DNA from: Planctomycetaceae bacterium
GTDB lineage: Bacteria > Planctomycetota > Planctomycetia > Pirellulales > Thermoguttaceae
Reading direction: 5' to 3'
DNA: 18,513 nt
Assembly (NCBI GenBank): GCA_031287585.1
Contig: JAITST010000396.1
Span: 1 to 18,513 of the forward strand
The translations under genes were made by a program, and so were the position numbers. Of this stretch, positions 1 through 8,376 are shown in pieces; the stretch's first letter is position 1; each line of letters starts with the position of its first letter. The notes beneath the pieces were generated by a model that saw only the letters and a program-made list of their open reading frames with translations, was not told the DNA's origin and ran no database searches.

Positions 1-1
1 C

Positions 2-118
2 AAAACGATTCCGTGCTACCTTGTGATTTTCGACCGGCGGAGCGAAGATAAAAAATTACCGTGGGAACAACGGATTACTTGGAATGTCGAAGGCGAAATT
101 ACGGTGATTGGTTGCTGA
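2..118 (+). CDS. C-terminal end of a nuclease/ATPase-type protein (5' end outside window)
   Basis: The frame is open from base 2 to a TGA at 116-118 and gives 38 residues ending LPWEQRITWNVEGEITVIGC. The preceding YLVIFDRRSEDK and the closing TVIGC resemble the last strands of PD-(D/E)XK-type nuclease domains at the C-terminus of bacterial ATP-binding proteins, where LxIFDRR...W..R..W....TVxGC is typical. That assignment is from memory of the family and only the tail is visible, so catalytic residues cannot be checked. The gene ends 350 bp before the next start, with a weak hairpin at 122-150 just after the stop. Confidence 0.5.
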   Translation, partial: KTIPCYLVIFDRRSEDKKLPWEQRITWNVEGEITVIGC

Positions 119-121
119 ATA

Positions 122-150
122 CCCTAAAAATAAATTACTAACTTTTAGGG
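122..150 (+). terminator. weak hairpin after the partial gene, possible terminator
   Basis: CCCTAAAA (122-129) pairs with TTTTAGGG (143-150) around a 13-nt AT-rich loop, four bases after the stop codon. The stem has only three G-C pairs and no U-tract follows, so it may be a weak or Rho-assisted end, or simply a palindrome. Confidence 0.3.
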
Positions 151-411
151 AAACACTCTACTCCGTCCTCCGCTCTGTCAATCTGTACAAATTAGATAAT
201 CCTTTGCGCCGGTTTGAAGAGGGGCAGGGAGACGATTTTGCAAAGTATGTGGCTAATGGGACACGGAAATGAGAAATCCCGGCACAAATAATTTTCAATC
301 GTGTGCGATATAATACAAGAAAATCCTGAATTTACTCTCAAAACCCGCAAAACTGATAAATTATTGCCTCATATCCCCTAGACCAATTTCAATTCTAGGT
401 TAAACTTGTGG
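151..411. other. intergenic stretch without a convincing gene
   Basis: About 260 bp with no supported gene. A + frame is open through 156-272 (it reads NPLRRFEEGQGDDFAKYVANGTRK in two adjoining pieces, then TGA), but it has no start codon or ribosome site and may be a decayed coding remnant. A TATAAT at 309-314 has no acceptable -35 box 16-18 bp upstream. A six-base inverted repeat CCTAGA (377-382) / TCTAGG (394-399) lies just before the putative promoter of the next gene. Confidence 0.5.
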
Positions 412-420
412 TGTTAAAAA
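412..420 (+). promoter_or_regulatory. possible extended -10 promoter of the large gene
   Basis: TGTTAAAAA matches an extended -10 layout (TG-N-TAAAAA). Transcription would start near 427, directly before the hairpin at 433-445. The same GTGTTAAAA string occurs at 18321-18329 upstream of the last gene. No good -35 is visible. Confidence 0.3.
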
Positions 421-432
421 TTTTTTGGGCTT

Positions 433-452
433 CCGCCTTTGGCGGTTTTTTT
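433..452 (+). terminator. intrinsic terminator hairpin in the leader of the large gene
   Basis: CCGCC-TTT-GGCGG (433-445) is followed directly by seven T (446-452), a compact textbook intrinsic terminator. It ends only 17 nt before the ATG at 470, so it either stops transcripts arriving from upstream or acts as an attenuator for the 470-4603 gene. Confidence 0.65.
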
Positions 453-469
453 GCACGGAGCGAAACAAT

Positions 470-3400
470 ATGACGTACACTTTGACTAACGAAATAAGAC
501 AGAGTATCAAGGAAATACTCGGTTATCTTAACTTTTCGTCGGGTAATCGCGACACTAAATTTTATGTTGCAGTCAACCAACTTTATGAATTTTTGTTTGA
601 CGAATGTGATAAAGTTACAACTGTTTATAGCGAAATGATTCTACTTTTGCGAGATGAACTCGCGGAATTGTCGCAGTTATCTGATGTTTTTCGTAAAACA
701 GATCAGGCGGAGAGAGTATTAGATATTGTAAATAATCATTTTTTCGCTGCTTATCGAAAGTATCACTCCGAATTATTATTCCACCAGACCAACCTCACAC
801 TTTTTACTCCGTTTTTCCTCGCGCGCACATTTGAAACTATTCTCGCTCTCCCAATTTACGAACTCGAAACCGACGAAATTGTTGAGCAGGCGATTTTCAA
901 ACTTGACGATTTACTGGGTTATCGTCCTGTACCGGTTCTCGAAGGTCACGAGAAACACCAGCCGGACGCGCACGAATGGGTTGCGCCGATTCCGCTTTAC
1001 GTTGACGGTGCGGGCGTTGCGTTCGGACGTTATCAACGTGTTATCGAAATTGCACTTGAATTGTTGCGCGGTACGCCCGAAGACATCCTTCGCGAAGCCG
1101 GACTTCATACCGATAAAATACAGGAAATAGTTCTCGATCCGCGTGCTTACGACTTCGACCATCCCGTCAATCGCCGTCCGAACTATCATTTCGGAACGTG
1201 GGACCCCGATTTCATCGACAAACAAGGTTTTTACCGTCGGTTCGTTATTCACCAGATGACTATTGACTGCATCGTTCAACGTTACGAAACCGCGTATATG
1301 GGCGAGTCCGAATCGCCTATTGAGCCGCTTGACGTTCTGCAATTCGAGGCGGGCGCGGTCTTGGCGGGAACGATGTTGATGGGCAGCGGGATCACCGGCG
1401 ACAACCCGCACACGTACAGTTCCGACGTTTCACTCTCAACATTGATGCCGATTATCGCCGCGTATCGTGACCGTTTTTACGAACACTTGCAGAAAGTTCG
1501 TGACACGTCAAGCAAAATCGCGAAGAGGAAAAAAACGCCGCAATCGGCTGACCCCGCAAACGTTCAACAACCATTCGGCGGCGCGCGTCAGGACTTGAAC
1601 AAGCGGCTAGCCAAACGCCGTGCTGACCAACTTCAGCGTCTGCACCTGTCGCGAACTTACGCACGGATGGGTTACTTCGATGCCGCCGAAAAACAGGCGG
1701 ACATTATCGCGGTTCCGTCTGCGCGAATTTTATGCAAGATTGATTGCCTGATAACACAATCGCATCTGCTCGCCGACCACGATAAGTTTGCGGAAGCCGC
1801 CGCGTTGTTGCCGCAAATCGAAGACTTGTTACACAGAGGAATCGCGTGCGGTTCGATAGTTGACCCTTGGACAATTTTAGGTTTCGCCGCGCAATACAGT
1901 TTGTTCGCCGCCGTTGACAACACTATTCACGACCACCGCGTTGATGACCTCATCACGCTCATTGATTCAATTTTCGACTTGTACAGCCGTTTGCAAAAGG
2001 AATCTGCCGCTGGCGGAATGGGTGACTTACAAGCCGACTTATCCGACAAGATGAGCGATTTGGCTGGTTGGTGGGACCAGTTCGGCAGTACGGAAGTTAG
2101 CGGTATCGAAGGTTTTTCAGGAATGGAAGCGTGGGAGTCTGCCGCGAAAGTTGCGACCGCTCTTGCCGCTTGGAACAAAGCGTCGTCCGCCGCTGGCGAC
2201 ATCGCGTTTTGGAATCGTCACGTCGAACGGTTCAAGTCACCGAAAGCGTTCGTGCTGCTCGGCGAAGCGTTGCTCGATCAGTGCGACCCTGTCGCCGCGA
2301 TGGCGTTGTTGATGCACTGGTTAAGTCAGTCAGAAACGATTGCGTTGACGGAAGTTGACTATTCGTTCCACGCGATTGTTCTACGCTGGATTGAAGAACT
2401 TTGGGGTTCGCACAAATCACAGGAAGCGTTACCGCCGAAAAAGAATCGCAAACGTTTTACACTTATCCCGCTCAAAGAACGTTGGGGGTTGACGCAAAAG
2501 TTTTTCGACTACATCGAAGCGAACGCTGACCGTTATTGGTCTGTTCCGAATCTCGAACTCGAAGATTCGTTTTTCAAAAGCGACGCTAACAATGACGGTT
2601 TGCCGACGGGAAAAGATACCAATAACATTGGTGAGAATGATGAACCAACCAACGCGATTGATTCGACATTCAGCGCGGCATACGAAAACGTTACGTATCA
2701 CGACACCGCGAACGACGGTATCGACGACGATATGATGGATTCGCCGGGTAGTACGGCGTTCAATGTCAACGATGACGATTTCGAGTTGGGACGTGAGACA
2801 GACAGAATTAGTGACCGGTTATTGTTTCTTGTTACGATTGCGAAGTTGTGGAAGTTTGCGGCGAGTAAGATTCCGACGCTTAACGAGCATGTTGCTGAAC
2901 AGGAAACGATTCCGCTTAGTGATGTTGCGGAACGGTTCAACGGCTGGTTGACACAAGCGATGCAGTTTTGGGACGGGATAATGATTCTGCTTCACAAAAC
3001 CGCGTCCTACGAAGTGCCAACGCCGTCCGGTACGCAGGATTCGTTGATGGAGTACGACCGTCAACGCGGCACGAAAGAAATACTGCTCGACAGAATTATT
3101 TGGACAGCGGTAGAAACCGCAGATACCGTTTTGGTTTTGCAATCCGTTCTCGGTATAACGGCACCGAAAAAGTTTCTCGGTAAGTGTAGTAGTTGGCAGG
3201 GAACAGTGTTACCGGTCTTCGCGGCAATCTATCGGGGTGACGTCAAGTTGGTGAAGAAACATTGGGGTGTGATGATGAAAAAGTTGTCACACGAATCGTT
3301 GCTTTACATACCGACATCACGCGGCGGTAACGCTGATGATATTGCGTTGTGCCGTATCTTACAACAGTGTGTCTTACGTTTACTCGAATACTCGCCGCGT

Positions 3401-4603
3401 CTTGGTTTGTTGACGGAAGCGTTCCAACTTCTCGAAGTGATACAACAGATGGAACACATTTTCCCGCAACAGGCAGGCGCGATAACAGAGTTTGACCGGC
3501 TGGTTGAAACGGTGACGCGGGCGATTGTCAAGAGTATTTCGGAATCGTCGAAACATTGGAAGGTATCGAAGGATTCGGAGTTCAAGGACGCGGACGAGGC
3601 GTTGGTTGATTATATGGAGCGGATTGTTGAACTTTTGTTAAGTGCGTGGCTCTCGCATAGTAAGCAGATTCGTATTTCGCCAGTTGAGTCGATAATCGAC
3701 AAAAACGTTTGGATTGAGTTGAAACTGTTTATACAGAAATACGGCAAAGACCTTTTCACGCAGCAATTTATGGGCTTCGGCAACTTACGGGCGGTGCTTC
3801 ATCAGGGCGTTGATAATTATCTGAACGCTCTCATCAAGATTAAGGAAGAGGAAGGCGAACTCGAACAGGCGGACAAACTCATCACCGATTTGATTGCCAA
3901 TAAGTTTCCCTTCGACGAGGCGGTTTACAATCTTGAATTGATTTTTGAAGCGATTGCGGAGAATTATTCGGAGTACATTGATTACAACAGTACGACAACG
4001 CATAGCGATCACGGCGACAGGTTGTATATGTTGTTAGATATGTTGCGGGTGCAGACTGGTTACGAGCGAGTTTCGTGGAATTTGAAACCGGTTTATTGGG
4101 TTCACGACGCTTTAATACGTTGCGGTTGTCCGAAAGCGGCATCGTTGTGGGAACGCGCGGTTGCGAAACGGAGTATCAACGCGGCGGAGGAGCATCTGCG
4201 GAACTACGACCGGTTGAGTGAGAAATACGGACTGTGGTTGCCGAGTGTTCACGAACGGTTGCAGGAACGTTTTGTTAGACCGTTACACGTAGCGAGAATG
4301 TGCGGACTTGTGCCGACTGCCGTTCGTCAGGCAAGAGAAGACGGCGAGAAAACGGCGTTTGTTGAACTGGATAAACAGGTAGAAATGTTCGCGAGAGAAC
4401 CGATGGGGGTTGGTTTTGAAATGCCGGAATGGTTGTCGTCGTTGCAGGAAGAGGTAATTTCAACAAGACCTGACGAAGCCGAAAACAAATCAGAAGAAGA
4501 TGCGTTAAATCCAACACCAATGTTTGAACAAGTACGCTTCTCACGAAGCGAATTGGACGCGATAATAATAAAAATCAGCAGAAGTGCGAGGTTCGGACAT
4601 TAG
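470..4603 (+). CDS. very large conserved-type planctomycete protein of unknown function (1377 aa)
   Basis: ATG 470 has GGAG at 457-460. A TTG at 425 in frame is rejected because it lies inside the terminator. No enzyme family is recognised and no signal peptide or membrane segment is visible, so it is probably cytoplasmic and mostly alpha-helical. Visible parts: a helical N-terminus; a motif NRRPNYHFGTWDPDFID at 234-250 that I associate with planctomycete-only proteins; a TPR-like segment around 387-420 (LSRTYARMGYFDAAEKQA); a low-complexity Asp/Asn-rich linker at about 699-775; further helical repeats; and a conserved-looking C-terminal block (YGLWLPSVHERLQERFVRPL, then HVARMCGLVPTAVRQAR) before an acidic tail. 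A scaffold or assembly role is possible but is only inference. Codon choice drifts from T/C-ending codons at the start to G/A-ending codons at the end. Confidence 0.85.
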   Translation: MTYTLTNEIRQSIKEILGYLNFSSGNRDTKFYVAVNQLYEFLFDECDKVTTVYSEMILLLRDELAELSQLSDVFRKTDQAERVLDIVNNHFFAAYRKYHSELLFHQTNLTLFTPFFLARTFETILALPIYELETDEIVEQAIFKLDDLLGYRPVPVLEGHEKHQPDAHEWVAPIPLYVDGAGVAFGRYQRVIEIALELLRGTPEDILREAGLHTDKIQEIVLDPRAYDFDHPVNRRPNYHFGTWDPDFIDKQGFYRRFVIHQMTIDCIVQRYETAYMGESESPIEPLDVLQFEAGAVLAGTMLMGSGITGDNPHTYSSDVSLSTLMPIIAAYRDRFYEHLQKVRDTSSKIAKRKKTPQSADPANVQQPFGGARQDLNKRLAKRRADQLQRLHLSRTYARMGYFDAAEKQADIIAVPSARILCKIDCLITQSHLLADHDKFAEAAALLPQIEDLLHRGIACGSIVDPWTILGFAAQYSLFAAVDNTIHDHRVDDLITLIDSIFDLYSRLQKESAAGGMGDLQADLSDKMSDLAGWWDQFGSTEVSGIEGFSGMEAWESAAKVATALAAWNKASSAAGDIAFWNRHVERFKSPKAFVLLGEALLDQCDPVAAMALLMHWLSQSETIALTEVDYSFHAIVLRWIEELWGSHKSQEALPPKKNRKRFTLIPLKERWGLTQKFFDYIEANADRYWSVPNLELEDSFFKSDANNDGLPTGKDTNNIGENDEPTNAIDSTFSAAYENVTYHDTANDGIDDDMMDSPGSTAFNVNDDDFELGRETDRISDRLLFLVTIAKLWKFAASKIPTLNEHVAEQETIPLSDVAERFNGWLTQAMQFWDGIMILLHKTASYEVPTPSGTQDSLMEYDRQRGTKEILLDRIIWTAVETADTVLVLQSVLGITAPKKFLGKCSSWQGTVLPVFAAIYRGDVKLVKKHWGVMMKKLSHESLLYIPTSRGGNADDIALCRILQQCVLRLLEYSPRLGLLTEAFQLLEVIQQMEHIFPQQAGAITEFDRLVETVTRAIVKSISESSKHWKVSKDSEFKDADEALVDYMERIVELLLSAWLSHSKQIRISPVESIIDKNVWIELKLFIQKYGKDLFTQQFMGFGNLRAVLHQGVDNYLNALIKIKEEEGELEQADKLITDLIANKFPFDEAVYNLELIFEAIAENYSEYIDYNSTTTHSDHGDRLYMLLDMLRVQTGYERVSWNLKPVYWVHDALIRCGCPKAASLWERAVAKRSINAAEEHLRNYDRLSEKYGLWLPSVHERLQERFVRPLHVARMCGLVPTAVRQAREDGEKTAFVELDKQVEMFAREPMGVGFEMPEWLSSLQEEVISTRPDEAENKSEEDALNPTPMFEQVRFSRSELDAIIIKISRSARFGH

Positions 4604-4625
4604 ACCTGATACGGTTTATACTCTT

Positions 4626-4658
4626 GTAGAGACGCGATGCGGCAATCGCCGTCTCTAC
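4626..4658. repeat. GTAGAGACGCGAT palindromic intergenic repeat, copy 1
   Basis: GTAGAGACGCGAT (4626-4638) pairs with ATCGC-C-GTCTCTAC (4645-4658), giving 13 base pairs with a one-base bulge and a 6-nt loop. The same GTAGAGACGCG word occurs twice after acnA (7483-7511). It may act as a structured 3' end for the large gene, since it begins 22 bp after its stop, or as a nonautonomous repeat. Confidence 0.65.
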
Positions 4659-4686
4659 TTGACAGTAATATAATTTCCCATAAAAT
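4659..4686 (+). promoter_or_regulatory. putative sigma-70-type promoter of acnA
   Basis: TTGACA at 4659-4664, a 16-bp spacer and TAAAAT at 4681-4686. Transcription would start near 4693, giving a leader of about 73 nt. It begins immediately after the repeat hairpin. Confidence 0.45.
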
Positions 4687-4765
4687 TAACAGGTGCGGGA
4701 AGGATGATTTATCACCGAAGGTCAGAGTGCGAATCTAATATCATTTCATTTTACAAACTAAACAA

Positions 4766-7486
4766 ATGTCCATACAAAATTGTCAACGTCAACTTGTCGT
4801 TCACGGGAAAACATACTCTTACTTTTCTCTTAACGAACTCGGTTCTGTTTCTCATTTACCTTTTTCTGTTCGCGTTTTACTCGAATCACTTTTGCGGAAT
4901 CGGGATGGTGTTTCGGTCACTGATGACGATGTTACTCGTTTGCTCGGTTGGGGAGCCGACAAAAAAGGTGCTGGTGACAACGAGGACGGCGATGTTGAAG
5001 TTCCTTTCAAACCCTCGCGTGTTATCTTGCAGGACTTTACCGGTGTGCCGGCTGTTGTTGATTTGGCTGCAATGCGGGCGGCAATGAAATTTCTCGGCGG
5101 CAACCCTACCAAAATTAACCCGCTTATTCCGGTTGACCTTGTTATTGATCATTCGGTTCAAACCGACTTTTACGGTACCGCGGACGCTCAAAATAAAAAC
5201 GCTGTTCTTGAATTTCAACGTAACTCCGAACGTTATGCCTTGCTCCGTTGGGCACAGCAGTCACTTGATAACTTCCGTGTCGTGCCGCCGTCGGTTGGTA
5301 TCATACATCAAGTCAACCTCGAATTTTTGTCGCCCGTTGTTATGCAGCAAGCAAACGCTGACACCGCTGTTGCGGCGGTTATCTATCCCGATTCGGTTGT
5401 CGGTACTGATAGTCATACAGTTATGATAAACGGTCTCGGCGTTTTGGGTTGGGGCGTTGGCGGAATTGAGGCGGAGGCGGTTATGCTTGGACAACCGTAT
5501 TACATGCTCGCGCCGGAAGTAATCGGTGTTGAATTGGTTGGTCGTTTGCGAAACGGCGTTACCGCAACCGACCTAGTTCTCACGATGACAGAGATTTTGC
5601 GCCGCGAGGGAGTTGTCGGAAAGTTTGTCGAATTTTTCGGCAGCGGTGCGCGGACGATGCCGGTTGCTGACCGCGCGGTTCTCGCAAACATGGCTCCTGA
5701 GTACGGCGCGACGATGGGGTTCTTTCCGGTTGACGAACAAACTATTTCGTTTCTGCGTCAAACAGGCAGGAGTGACGAACAGGTTGCGATTGTTGAAGCG
5801 TACTGTAAAGCGAACGCTTTGTTCTCGACAGACGGCGAACAAACTCCGCGTTATACCAAAATTCTTTCGTTTGACCTCGCGAATGTCGAACCAACTCTCG
5901 CGGGACCAAAACGACCGCAAGACCGAGTGCCGCTCAAAGATATGAAACCCGCGTTTGCAAAATCGTTGTCGGCACCGGTCAAGGAACGCGGTTTCGCGGT
6001 CACAGCTGCTAACAATACTAACGCGGCGACGATAACTTACGACGACGGCACGACAGAAACGTTACGTCACGGCTCGGTAGTTATCGCGTCGATTACAAGT
6101 TGTACGAACACGAGTAATCCGAATCTGATAATCGCGGCGGGTTTGTTGGCACAGAAAGCGGCAGCGTTAGGACTGAAACCGCCGCGTTACGTTAAGACGA
6201 GTTTCGGTCCCGGCAGCCGTGTCGTTGTTGATTACCTGACGAAAGCCGGACTGCTCACGCCGCTCGAAACGCTTGGGTTTAACGTTGTCGGTTACGGTTG
6301 TTTGACGTGCATCGGGAACAGCGGTAATTTGCCGAAACCAGTTGTGGACGCGGTCAGTGATTTGGTTGTCGCAGCGGTTTTGAGCGGTAACAGAAATTTC
6401 GAGGGACGGGTTAATCCGCTAGTGAAGGCGAATTATCTCGCAAGCCCGCCGCTCGTTGTCGCGTTTGCGTTGGCGGGACGAGTTGATATTGATGTTGAAA
6501 ACGAACCGCTCGGAGTTAGTAAGAACGGGCAACAGGTTTTCCTTCGCGACATTTTCCCAACTGACGCGGAAGTCGCCGCGGCTGTGAGTAAGAACATCGA
6601 ACCGCAAATGTACGCGGAACGCTATCGCGGCGTGTTCGGGATTAACAAGGATTGGAACGCGATACCAGCGAAGCCGTCGGGTTTGTTCAAGTTCGACGAG
6701 TCGAGTACGTACATTCAGGAGCCGCCGTTTTTGCTCAATATGCGTTTCACGCCGCCGCCTGCGGAGCCGATTGAGTACGCCCGTTGCCTTGCCGCGTTCG
6801 GCGATTCAGTGACGACTGACCATATTTCCCCCGCTGGTTCGATTAAGGCGGACTCGCCAGCGGGACAGTTTTTAGTCGCGGCTGGTGTTTCGCCGACCGA
6901 CTTTAACAGTTATGGTTCGCGACGCGGGAACGACCGCGTGATGACACGCGGTACATTTGCAAACATTCGTATTCGTAACCAACTTCTGCCAGAGAGTGAA
7001 GGTGGAGTGACACGTTACTTTCCGACAGGCGAAACGATGCCGATTTACGACGCGGCGATGCGTTATCGTGACGACAAAACGCCGCTGGTTATTCTCGCGG
7101 GTGCGGAATACGGGACGGGAAGCAGCCGCGACTGGGCGGCGAAGGGAACAGCGTTGCTTGGAGTGAAGGCGGTTATTGCGTCAAGTTTTGAACGGATTCA
7201 TCGCGGGAATCTCGTTGGTATGGGAATACTGCCGCTGGAGTTGCCGGAAGGGGTAACGTGGCAATCGCTGGGTTTGACGGGCGATGAAACATTTTTTATC
7301 GAAGAGATAGACGAAAATTTCAAGCCGCGAAGCGGAATAACGGTGCGTGCGCAAAAGCCAGTAGATGACGACCACTACACAGAATTAAATTTTGCGGTAA
7401 AGGTACGGATTGACACACCGGTAGAATTATTGTACTATCTAAACGGCGGTATAATGCAAACGGTTATCAGAAAGTTGGTTTCGTAG
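4766..7486 (+). CDS. acnA: aconitate hydratase
   Basis: Aconitase isomerises citrate and isocitrate through cis-aconitate in the TCA cycle, in the cytosol. The 906-aa length fits the AcnA/IRP class (about 890 aa). Visible landmarks: GTDSHT near 213-218 and GWGVGGIEAEAVMLGQP; ITSCTNTSNP with C446; GYGCLTCIGNSG with C512 and C515. The three cysteines show the usual 66+3 spacing of the [4Fe-4S] ligands. The swivel domain has YGSRRGNDRVMTRGTFAN and AGAEYGTGSSRDWAAKG. The protein appears intact. No Shine-Dalgarno site precedes ATG 4766, and upstream is A/T-rich. Its TAG stop lies inside a GTAGAGACGCG repeat. Valine codons change strongly from GTT/GTC early to GTG/GTA late. Confidence 0.97.
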   Translation: MSIQNCQRQLVVHGKTYSYFSLNELGSVSHLPFSVRVLLESLLRNRDGVSVTDDDVTRLLGWGADKKGAGDNEDGDVEVPFKPSRVILQDFTGVPAVVDLAAMRAAMKFLGGNPTKINPLIPVDLVIDHSVQTDFYGTADAQNKNAVLEFQRNSERYALLRWAQQSLDNFRVVPPSVGIIHQVNLEFLSPVVMQQANADTAVAAVIYPDSVVGTDSHTVMINGLGVLGWGVGGIEAEAVMLGQPYYMLAPEVIGVELVGRLRNGVTATDLVLTMTEILRREGVVGKFVEFFGSGARTMPVADRAVLANMAPEYGATMGFFPVDEQTISFLRQTGRSDEQVAIVEAYCKANALFSTDGEQTPRYTKILSFDLANVEPTLAGPKRPQDRVPLKDMKPAFAKSLSAPVKERGFAVTAANNTNAATITYDDGTTETLRHGSVVIASITSCTNTSNPNLIIAAGLLAQKAAALGLKPPRYVKTSFGPGSRVVVDYLTKAGLLTPLETLGFNVVGYGCLTCIGNSGNLPKPVVDAVSDLVVAAVLSGNRNFEGRVNPLVKANYLASPPLVVAFALAGRVDIDVENEPLGVSKNGQQVFLRDIFPTDAEVAAAVSKNIEPQMYAERYRGVFGINKDWNAIPAKPSGLFKFDESSTYIQEPPFLLNMRFTPPPAEPIEYARCLAAFGDSVTTDHISPAGSIKADSPAGQFLVAAGVSPTDFNSYGSRRGNDRVMTRGTFANIRIRNQLLPESEGGVTRYFPTGETMPIYDAAMRYRDDKTPLVILAGAEYGTGSSRDWAAKGTALLGVKAVIASSFERIHRGNLVGMGILPLELPEGVTWQSLGLTGDETFFIEEIDENFKPRSGITVRAQKPVDDDHYTELNFAVKVRIDTPVELLYYLNGGIMQTVIRKLVS

Positions 7487-7522
7487 AGACGCGGTCTGAT
7501 GTAGAGACGCGATACGTCGCGT
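7483..7522. repeat. GTAGAGACGCG repeats, copies 2 and 3
   Basis: GTAGAGACGCG occurs at 7483-7493 and 7501-7511, an 18-bp period. The second copy continues into ACGCGA-tacg-TCGCGT (7507-7522), a 6-bp stem. The acnA stop codon TAG is bases 2-4 of the first copy. Same family as 4626-4658. Confidence 0.6.
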
Positions 7523-7593
7523 TATGGCGTAAAATACACCACCGTTTGTGTTTTTTACTTTTTTGTTTAACAGTTTCACTTATTCACTACCTA

Positions 7594-8376
7594 ATGACAC
7601 CGGTTTGTTATTTCGGCGATGACGACATAACCCGTGCGGCAGCGTATTTGTGCGGGGTGTTGCAGCATTTTGGAATTGATTACGACCACGTCAACAGTGG
7701 TCACGCTCCGTCAGCGGATTTCATGGAACGAGATTACGGTTTGTATATTGTGAGCGATTATCCGTATGTACGTTTTGAGGACGAGCATATCGAACACATC
7801 CAGCGGGCGGTTAGATTGGGCGCGGGGCTGTTGATGGTTGGCGGCTGGGAAAGTTTTTACGGACTAATGGGCGAGTATCACGGATCGAAGTTTGCGGATA
7901 TGCTACCGGTGGTGATGCAGACGAAGGACGATCGGCATAACTGTCCGCAACCGGTTTATCTGCGAACGGCGGCAACCGGATTGGAGCATCCGATACTCGC
8001 AAACCTAAACTGGGAACGACCGCCAGCGATAGGCGGCTTTAACGCGTTCACACCGAAGGCGGGGGCGAAGTTATTGCTGGAAGGTGTAGTGGCGGATGTG
8101 CGTAACACACCGGAAAGAGCGTTGACAATAACTGCCGGTGCCGTTTATCCAATGTTGGTAGAAGGGCATTACGGCAGCGGTAGAACGGCGGCGTTGGCGT
8201 GCGATGTTGCACCGCATTGGGTCGGGCAAATGGTTGACTGGGGCGGCAAACGTATAACGCAACAGTTGCGAACGCCGGACGATAAGCCGTGCGGTTTCGT
8301 GGAGTTCGGTGACGCATACGCAAAGTTTTTGAAACAGATGTTTGACTATCTGGTAAAACCAACCGGAGTGAAATGA
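7594..8376 (+). CDS. glutamine amidotransferase-like (GATase1-like fold) protein, 260 aa
   Basis: The sequence fits the family annotated as putative glutamine amidotransferase (Pfam GATase1_like, recalled as PF07090). It has YIVSDYPYVRFEDEHI (51-66), a glycine-rich turn GAGLLMVGGWESFYG (76-90), EYHGSKF (94-100) and GHYGSGRTAALACDVAPHW (191-209). The turn where class-I amidotransferases carry the nucleophile Cys has none, so hydrolysis of glutamine is doubtful and a ligand-binding or structural role is more likely. ATG 7594 is chosen because the upstream in-frame TTG (7546) would add a T-rich stretch without ribosome site. No Shine-Dalgarno is seen at ATG 7594 either. The stop overlaps the next start as ATGA, implying coupled translation with the Rpn nuclease gene. 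Confidence 0.8.
   Translation: MTPVCYFGDDDITRAAAYLCGVLQHFGIDYDHVNSGHAPSADFMERDYGLYIVSDYPYVRFEDEHIEHIQRAVRLGAGLLMVGGWESFYGLMGEYHGSKFADMLPVVMQTKDDRHNCPQPVYLRTAATGLEHPILANLNWERPPAIGGFNAFTPKAGAKLLLEGVVADVRNTPERALTITAGAVYPMLVEGHYGSGRTAALACDVAPHWVGQMVDWGGKRITQQLRTPDDKPCGFVEFGDAYAKFLKQMFDYLVKPTGVK

Noticed and set aside
156..272. Open + frame after the first partial gene
   Set aside because: No start codon or ribosome site, short, and no family match. At most a remnant.
425..469. Upstream TTG start for the large gene
   Set aside because: It would translate the terminator hairpin and its T-run. ATG 470 has a ribosome site.
4659..4674. TTGACA (4659) with the nearby perfect TATAAT (4669-4674) as a promoter
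   Set aside because: Only 4 bp separate the two boxes. TAAAAT at 4681-4686 gives a proper 16-bp spacer instead.
4704..5087. + strand frame of 127 codons starting at ATG 4704 after GGAAGG
   Set aside because: It overlaps acnA in another frame for most of its length and has no recognisable protein features. The aconitase frame is certain.
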